Positions 6,804-10,503 of a stretch of DNA of 10,503 bases are shown piece by piece. The stretch comes from Roseiflexaceae bacterium (GTDB lineage Bacteria; Chloroflexota; Chloroflexia; Chloroflexales; Roseiflexaceae). Numbering within the stretch: the first letter of the stretch is position 1; every line of letters starts with the position of its first letter. A program made the translations under genes and the position numbers. The notes under the pieces were generated by a model, which saw only the letters and a list, made by a program, of their open reading frames with translations, searched no databases and had not been told where the DNA came from. The DNA lies in assembly GCA_947462525.1 (NCBI GenBank), contig CANHPK010000031.1, forward strand, positions 1 to 10,503. The letters run 5' to 3'.

Positions 6804-6809
6804 TTCGAC

Positions 6810-9095
6810 ATGACACTGGAAGAAAAAATGGAGCAACCGGCATCGACGTCCAACAGCGACGATGCAGTCCAAGCTCCGACCACCATTCTCAAGCGCGATG
6901 GGCGCCGGATGGAGTTTGACGCAGACCGGATCGAAAAGGCAATCACCCGGTGCTTCCAGAGTTTTGGTCGCGAGCCGAACACGGCAGTCACCGAACTGAC
7001 GCGTCGCGTGGTCAACATTGTGGCCGCCAAGGCGTCCCGTGGGGTCCCTAGCGTCGAAGAAGTCCAAGACATCGTCGAGATGGTGTTGCAGGCTGCCGGC
7101 GAATTCGAAGCAGCCAAGCGCTACATCTTGTACCGTGCCGATCGTGCCAAAGAGCGCGAGCGTCGCCCGGTCCCAGACGATGTCCGCACGGCATTTGCCG
7201 CTTCGGACGTCTACTTCCCAACCCCGTTGCAGAAGTTCCAGTTCTTCGACAAGTACTCGCGCTTCAACTACGATTTGGCACGCCGCGAGACCTGGATCGA
7301 GACGGTCGACCGTTCTGTCGACTACCTGCACGAGCTCGCCGGTGACCGCTTGCCCAGCGAGACGTACCAGCGCATCCGCAAGGCCATCCTCGAGATGCGT
7401 GCGATGCCGTCGATGCGCTTGTTGGCCATGGCCGGTCCCGCTGCTCGCCGCAACAACATCGCCATCTACAACTGTTCGTACCAGCCGGTCGAAAGCATCG
7501 ACTCGTTTGTCGAAGCGTTGATTATCTCGATGGCAGGGTGTGGCGTGGGCTTCTCGGTCGAGAGCAAGTACGTCGAAAACTTCCCCCGCATCAAACGCCA
7601 GACGGGGCATGCCCCGATGCACTTCACGGTCGAAGACTCGGCCGAGGGCTGGGCTGATGCGTTGCGCTTTGGTATGCAGACGTGGTTCGATGGCGGCGAT
7701 GTGCGCTTCGACCTGTCGGGTCTGCGCGCTGCTGGTATCGCCCTCAAGGTCAAGGGTGGTCGTGCGTCTGGCCCCGAGCCGTTGCGTGTGACCCTCGACT
7801 TCATGCGGCGCCGGATCCTGTCCCGCCAGGGCTCGTTCTTGCGGCCCATCGACGCCCACGACATGATGTGTGTGGTCGGCAACGCGGCAGTGTCGGGCGG
7901 TGTCCGCCGTACGGCCATGATTTCGCTGTTCGATCCAGACGATGCCGAAATGCTTTCGTCCAAGAGCGGCGACTTCGAGCGCGACAACAGCCACCGCTGG
8001 AACGCCAACAACTCGGCCGTCTGGCCAGTCGGCGGCCTCACCCAGCAGGCCTTTATCCATCAATTCATGGAAATGGTCGACTCCGGTCGTGGCGAGCCCG
8101 GCATCTTCAACCGTGAAGGCGCCAACACGATGAAGCCTGCCCGCCGCAAAGAAGCCGAGTTCGGCACCAACCCGTGTGGCGAAATCAACTTGCGCCCGTG
8201 GCAGTTCTGTAACTTGACCGCCGCTGTGGCCCGTGTCGACGACACCTTCGAATCACTGCGCGAGAAGGTCGAAGTCGCCACCATCATCGGCAGCATCCAG
8301 TCGATGGCAACCAACTTCCCCGGTCTGCGGCCACAGTGGCGCGCCAACTGCGAAGAAGAGCGCCTCCTCGGTGTCGACATCACCGGCCAGATGGACAGTG
8401 CCGCTGCCCAGGATCCACAGTTCAAACGCCAGCTGCGCGAGATTTCGATCGAAGTCAACCGTGCGACCGCCGCTCAACTGGGCATCAATCAGTCCGCTTC
8501 CATCACCTGTGTCAAGCCGAGCGGCAATTCGTCGCAACTCTTGAACTGCGCCAGCGGTCTGCACCCACGCTGGGCCCCGTACTACATCCGCAACGTGCGC
8601 GTGTCGATCCACTCACCCATCTACAAAGTCTTGCGCGATGCCGGCGTCCCCATGGACCCCGAAAACGGCCAGACCGTCGATAACGCCACCACCTGGGTCG
8701 TCCACTTCCCCATGAAGTCCCCAGAGGGCGCCACCACCCGGGCCGATGTCAGCGCGTTGCAGCAGTGCGAGTTCTGGTTGCAGAACAAACTCTTCTGGAC
8801 CGAGCACAACCCGTCCGTTACCATCACCTACAAGCCCGATGAGGTCTTGGAACTGATGAAGTGGGTCTGGGAGCATCGCGAACAGGTCGGCGGCATGTCG
8901 TTCTTGCCCAGCTTCGACGCCAATTACGCCCAGATGCCGTACGTCGAAATCGAAAAGGAAGAATACGAGCGCCTCGCCGCCGAATTCCCCGAAATCGACT
9001 TCTCGAAGGTCTGGCGCTACGAAGAGAACGACCTCACCAACGCTGCCCAAGAGCTCGCCTGTGTCGGCGGCTCGTGCGAAGTCTCGCTCACCTAG
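6810..9095 (+). CDS. nrdJ: Adenosylcobalamin-dependent (class II) ribonucleotide reductase, NrdJ/RTPR type
   Basis: NrdJ reduces ribonucleotides to deoxyribonucleotides in the cytoplasm, using coenzyme B12 to make a thiyl radical, with or without oxygen. The 761-residue protein begins with an ATP-cone (about 25-115, TTILKRDGRRMEFD onward), the allosteric domain that senses ATP/dATP. The catalytic barrel follows: N-terminal redox cysteine C222 (YNCSY), thiyl-radical C456 and E458 in NPCGEI, redox partner C467, and C-terminal shuttle pair C751/C756 (CVGGSC). The 11-residue C456-C467 spacing and the CxxxxC tail equal those of L. leichmannii RTPR (C408/C419 and C731/C736), and the sequence resembles that monomeric triphosphate reductase more than the dimeric T. 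maritima type. It differs in having an ATP-cone and about 55 fewer residues between the first cysteine and the radical cysteine. It is a single-gene unit with its own promoter, NrdR-like boxes and terminator. Confidence 0.94.
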   Translation: MTLEEKMEQPASTSNSDDAVQAPTTILKRDGRRMEFDADRIEKAITRCFQSFGREPNTAVTELTRRVVNIVAAKASRGVPSVEEVQDIVEMVLQAAGEFEAAKRYILYRADRAKERERRPVPDDVRTAFAASDVYFPTPLQKFQFFDKYSRFNYDLARRETWIETVDRSVDYLHELAGDRLPSETYQRIRKAILEMRAMPSMRLLAMAGPAARRNNIAIYNCSYQPVESIDSFVEALIISMAGCGVGFSVESKYVENFPRIKRQTGHAPMHFTVEDSAEGWADALRFGMQTWFDGGDVRFDLSGLRAAGIALKVKGGRASGPEPLRVTLDFMRRRILSRQGSFLRPIDAHDMMCVVGNAAVSGGVRRTAMISLFDPDDAEMLSSKSGDFERDNSHRWNANNSAVWPVGGLTQQAFIHQFMEMVDSGRGEPGIFNREGANTMKPARRKEAEFGTNPCGEINLRPWQFCNLTAAVARVDDTFESLREKVEVATIIGSIQSMATNFPGLRPQWRANCEEERLLGVDITGQMDSAAAQDPQFKRQLREISIEVNRATAAQLGINQSASITCVKPSGNSSQLLNCASGLHPRWAPYYIRNVRVSIHSPIYKVLRDAGVPMDPENGQTVDNATTWVVHFPMKSPEGATTRADVSALQQCEFWLQNKLFWTEHNPSVTITYKPDEVLELMKWVWEHREQVGGMSFLPSFDANYAQMPYVEIEKEEYERLAAEFPEIDFSKVWRYEENDLTNAAQELACVGGSCEVSLT

Positions 9096-9113
9096 ACACC
9101 CCCGTCCCCGACG

Positions 9114-9144
9114 ACCCGGTACGCATACGCGTACCGGGTTTTTT
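9114..9144 (+). terminator. Intrinsic terminator of nrdJ
   Basis: Perfect 11-base arms (ACCCGGTACGC at 9114-9124 and its complement at 9129-9139) close a 4-base loop, and six T residues follow (9139-9144). It starts 18 bases after the nrdJ stop and separates nrdJ from the next gene. Confidence 0.93.
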
Positions 9145-9265
9145 GTGCAATGTGTATCTGCGACGAGCACCAACGAGATAGGACTGCAACGGTCAGTAAT
9201 GGAGCGGTGCATGCTCCGTGGGGCAGCGCGCGAATAATCGGATTGGGCCTGACAGAGCACACACC

Positions 9266-9287
9266 GCGTGCATTGCGTGCATGCGTG
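9266..9287 (+). repeat. Short tandem GCGTGCAT repeat before the oxidoreductase gene
   Basis: GCGTGCAT occurs at 9266-9273 and again at 9275-9282, followed by a partial third copy GCGTG at 9283-9287. It lies about 40-60 bases upstream of the next ATG. It may be a regulatory site or chance in GC-rich DNA. I could not find a convincing promoter in the 184 bases between the nrdJ terminator and the next start. Confidence 0.35.
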
Positions 9288-9314
9288 AATCGTGGCAAGA
9301 TGACGGTGCACAAG

Positions 9315-9321
9315 AAAGGAG
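9315..9321 (+). promoter_or_regulatory. Ribosome binding site for the LLM oxidoreductase gene
   Basis: AAAGGAG lies 7 bases before the ATG at 9329. It decides this start over an in-frame ATG 37 codons upstream, whose extension is unlike the family. Confidence 0.85.
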
Positions 9322-9328
9322 CAAGTCC

Positions 9329-10306
9329 ATGAGTGTCAAGTTTGGCGTGTTTGTTCCACAGGGCTGGCGGCTGGATCTGGTCGAAATCGACAATCCGCTG
9401 GCACAGTACGAAGCGATGACTGCGGTAGCTCGGCGCGCCGAGGCTGCGGCCTTCGATTCGATTTGGGTCTATGACCACTTCCACACCGTCCCCACCCCCG
9501 AGATCGAAACGACCTTCGAATGTTGGTCCATCACCGCAGGCCTCGCGCGTGACACCAAGACCATCAAAATTGGTCAGATGGTCACCTGCAACGGCTACCG
9601 CAACCCCGCATTGTTGGCCAAAATCGCTTCGACGATCGATGTGATGAGCGCAGGCCGTTTGCTGTGTGGTTTGGGAGCCGGCTGGTACGAGCACGAGTGG
9701 CTGGCGTATGGCTACGGCTTCCCCGAGATTCCCGAGCGCATGCGGGCCTTCCGCGAAGCAGTCGAGATCATCATCAAAATGTGGACCGAAGAAAAGCCTA
9801 CCTACGCAGGTAAGCATTACACCATCAACGGTCCCATCAACGAGCCCAAGGGCATTCAGACGCCACACATCCCACTCTGGTTGGGTGGCGGTGGCGAAAA
9901 GGTGACCTTGAAGTTGGTTGCCAAATATGCACAGGCATGTAACGTCGGTGGCGGCAATCCCGAGACGGTGGCCCAGAAGCTCGCCATCCTCAAAGAACAT
10001 TGCGACACCCTCGGCCGTGACTACAACGCCATCACCAAGAGCACCAACATCAACGTCTTTATGCTCGAGAAGGGTGAAGACGCCGAGAAAGCTACTCTCA
10101 AGGTGCGCACCGCCTATAACGGTGCCGTCACGCCGCTCGAGGACTACAAAAAGAACGCCGTTGTCGGCACCGCTGACGTGGTCGAAGCCAAGATCGAGAC
10201 GTTGGTGTCAGCAGGTGCCGATTACATCATCGGATACCTGCCACGGGTCGCCTACGAGCAGGATCGGGTCGATCAGTTCGCCGCTGTCGTCAAGAAGTAT
10301 TCCTAG
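9329..10306 (+). CDS. LLM-class (F420-type) oxidoreductase, Rv1855c-like family
   Basis: This is a cytoplasmic flavin/F420-type oxidoreductase of the luciferase-like monooxygenase superfamily (single TIM barrel), 325 residues, a normal full length. It begins MSVKFGVFVPQGWRLDLV and continues with WVYDHFH (about 46-52), GQMVTCNGYRNP (82-93), the STIDVMSAGR block (101-110), GLGAGWYEHEW (114-124) and the phosphate-binding-like LGGGGEK (185-191). The series closely resembles the actinobacterial Rv1855c-type F420-dependent family as I know it. The physiological substrate of that family is not established, and use of F420 rather than FMN is inferred from family membership. The gene is flanked by terminators on both sides, so it is probably expressed alone; no clear promoter was found. 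No functional link to nrdJ is apparent. Confidence 0.88.
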   Translation: MSVKFGVFVPQGWRLDLVEIDNPLAQYEAMTAVARRAEAAAFDSIWVYDHFHTVPTPEIETTFECWSITAGLARDTKTIKIGQMVTCNGYRNPALLAKIASTIDVMSAGRLLCGLGAGWYEHEWLAYGYGFPEIPERMRAFREAVEIIIKMWTEEKPTYAGKHYTINGPINEPKGIQTPHIPLWLGGGGEKVTLKLVAKYAQACNVGGGNPETVAQKLAILKEHCDTLGRDYNAITKSTNINVFMLEKGEDAEKATLKVRTAYNGAVTPLEDYKKNAVVGTADVVEAKIETLVSAGADYIIGYLPRVAYEQDRVDQFAAVVKKYS

Positions 10307-10317
10307 CTCCTGTTGGT

Positions 10318-10356
10318 AACCCCCGCAGTGTTCGTCAGAACACTGCGGGGGTTTTT
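10318..10356 (+). terminator. Intrinsic terminator of the LLM oxidoreductase gene
   Basis: Perfect 16-base arms (10318-10333 and 10338-10353; core CCCCCGCAGTGTTC) close a GTCA loop and are followed by a T-run (10352-10356). It starts 12 bases after the stop codon and is unusually stable. Confidence 0.95.
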
Positions 10357-10372
10357 GTGTGGACACGTATAC

Positions 10373-10405
10373 AAAAAAACCACCCCATCACACGATGGGG
10401 TGGTT
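10373..10405 (-). terminator. Intrinsic terminator of the convergent gene at the right edge
   Basis: Perfect 12-base arms (AACCACCCCATC at 10378-10389 and its complement at 10394-10405) close a 4-base loop. Seven A residues at 10373-10379 give a U-run on the minus-strand transcript. It sits 17 bases beyond the stop codon of the leftward partial gene. Confidence 0.9.
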
Positions 10406-10421
10406 GGACCAAGGAAGAGAA

Positions 10422-10503
10422 CTATTCTGGTGTATCGGTCTTCTTCTTGGCAGGAGCGCGTTTGGGTTTGGCGGGAGCGTCGGCTACACTCTCCTCGGCC
10501 TCA
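10422..10503 (-). CDS. C-terminal end of an unidentified protein with an Ala/Lys/Pro-rich tail (partial)
   Basis: Only the last 26 residues are in the window, reading EAEESVADAPAKPKR then APAKKKTDTPE and a TAG stop at 10422-10424. The tail is low-complexity and basic, acidic only at its beginning and end. Such tails occur on many nucleic-acid-associated and ribosome-associated bacterial proteins, but nothing here identifies the family. A real coding end is supported by the matching terminator 17 bases downstream and by the convergent layout. Confidence 0.7.
   Translation of the reverse strand, partial: EAEESVADAPAKPKRAPAKKKTDTPE

Larger units (their letters stand above)
6279..6809. other. 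Divergent intergenic region, 531 bases, no gene
   Basis: This gap separates the leftward transporter operon from rightward nrdJ. It is visibly more AT-rich than its flanks and contains no frame that looks coding. It holds one promoter for each direction, a pair of NrdR-box-like sites, an 18-base inverted repeat and a leader of about 190 bases before nrdJ. I looked in the nrdJ leader for a cobalamin riboswitch and found no recognisable B12 box. No tRNA or repeat array is visible. Confidence 0.85.

Noticed and set aside
6620..6809. Cobalamin riboswitch before nrdJ
   Set aside because: The B12-box core (GCCACTG-like) and its partner elements were not found; GCACTGACTGCC near 6753 is too different.
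6654..8063. A 469-codon open frame antisense to nrdJ
   Set aside because: It lies wholly opposite conserved nrdJ codons and across the nrdJ promoter-proximal region, has no recognisable domain, and arises from the codon bias of the sense gene.
9092..10000. A 302-codon antisense open frame opposite the LLM oxidoreductase gene
   Set aside because: It is a shadow of a well-conserved sense gene, runs through the nrdJ terminator and has no recognisable protein features.

Overview
This window looks like chromosomal DNA of a Chloroflexota bacterium (phylum inferred, not proven). Clues are the solute-binding lipoprotein, whose signal peptide is followed by the V-I-K-E-T-V / V-V-K-E-T-A type linker common in that phylum, an adenosylcobalamin-dependent (class II) ribonucleotide reductase, and an oxidoreductase of the F420-type luciferase-like family. 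Nothing suggests a phage, plasmid, insertion sequence or CRISPR array. The genes are complete, closely spaced and ordinary for a free-living chromosome.

Left part (4-6278, minus strand): a five-gene oligopeptide-type ABC importer operon, transcribed right to left in the order binding lipoprotein, OppB, OppC, OppD, OppF. OppC/OppD and OppD/OppF are joined by ATGA overlaps. A strong 11-bp stem-loop lies between the binding protein and oppB. Both ATPases carry the C-terminal four-cysteine motif of the OppD/DppD family, and both permeases have extra extracytoplasmic loop sequence compared with E. coli. The binding protein is the most remarkable object here: the segment that normally forms the C-terminal half of an SBP_bac_5 protein comes first, and the normal N-terminal half comes second. 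It therefore reads as a circular permutation, with the new ends at the inter-lobe crossover.

Middle (6279-6809): a 531-base divergent intergenic region. It holds a sigma-70-like promoter facing the transporter, a near-consensus promoter facing nrdJ (TTGACA, 17 bases, TACTAT), two NrdR-box-like sites just downstream of that promoter, and an 18-base perfect-arm inverted repeat between the two promoters.

Right part (6810-10503): nrdJ, a class II ribonucleotide reductase with an N-terminal ATP-cone and all expected redox and radical cysteines, ends at a clear intrinsic terminator. A separate gene for an Rv1855c-like LLM/F420-class oxidoreductase follows with its own ribosome site and a 16-bp-stem terminator. 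A convergent gene enters from the right edge; only its Ala/Lys/Pro-rich C-terminal tail and its terminator are visible.

The importer probably takes up peptides or similar oligomeric substrates for nutrition. NrdJ makes deoxyribonucleotides under NrdR control. The two divergent units share a promoter region but no evident pathway.
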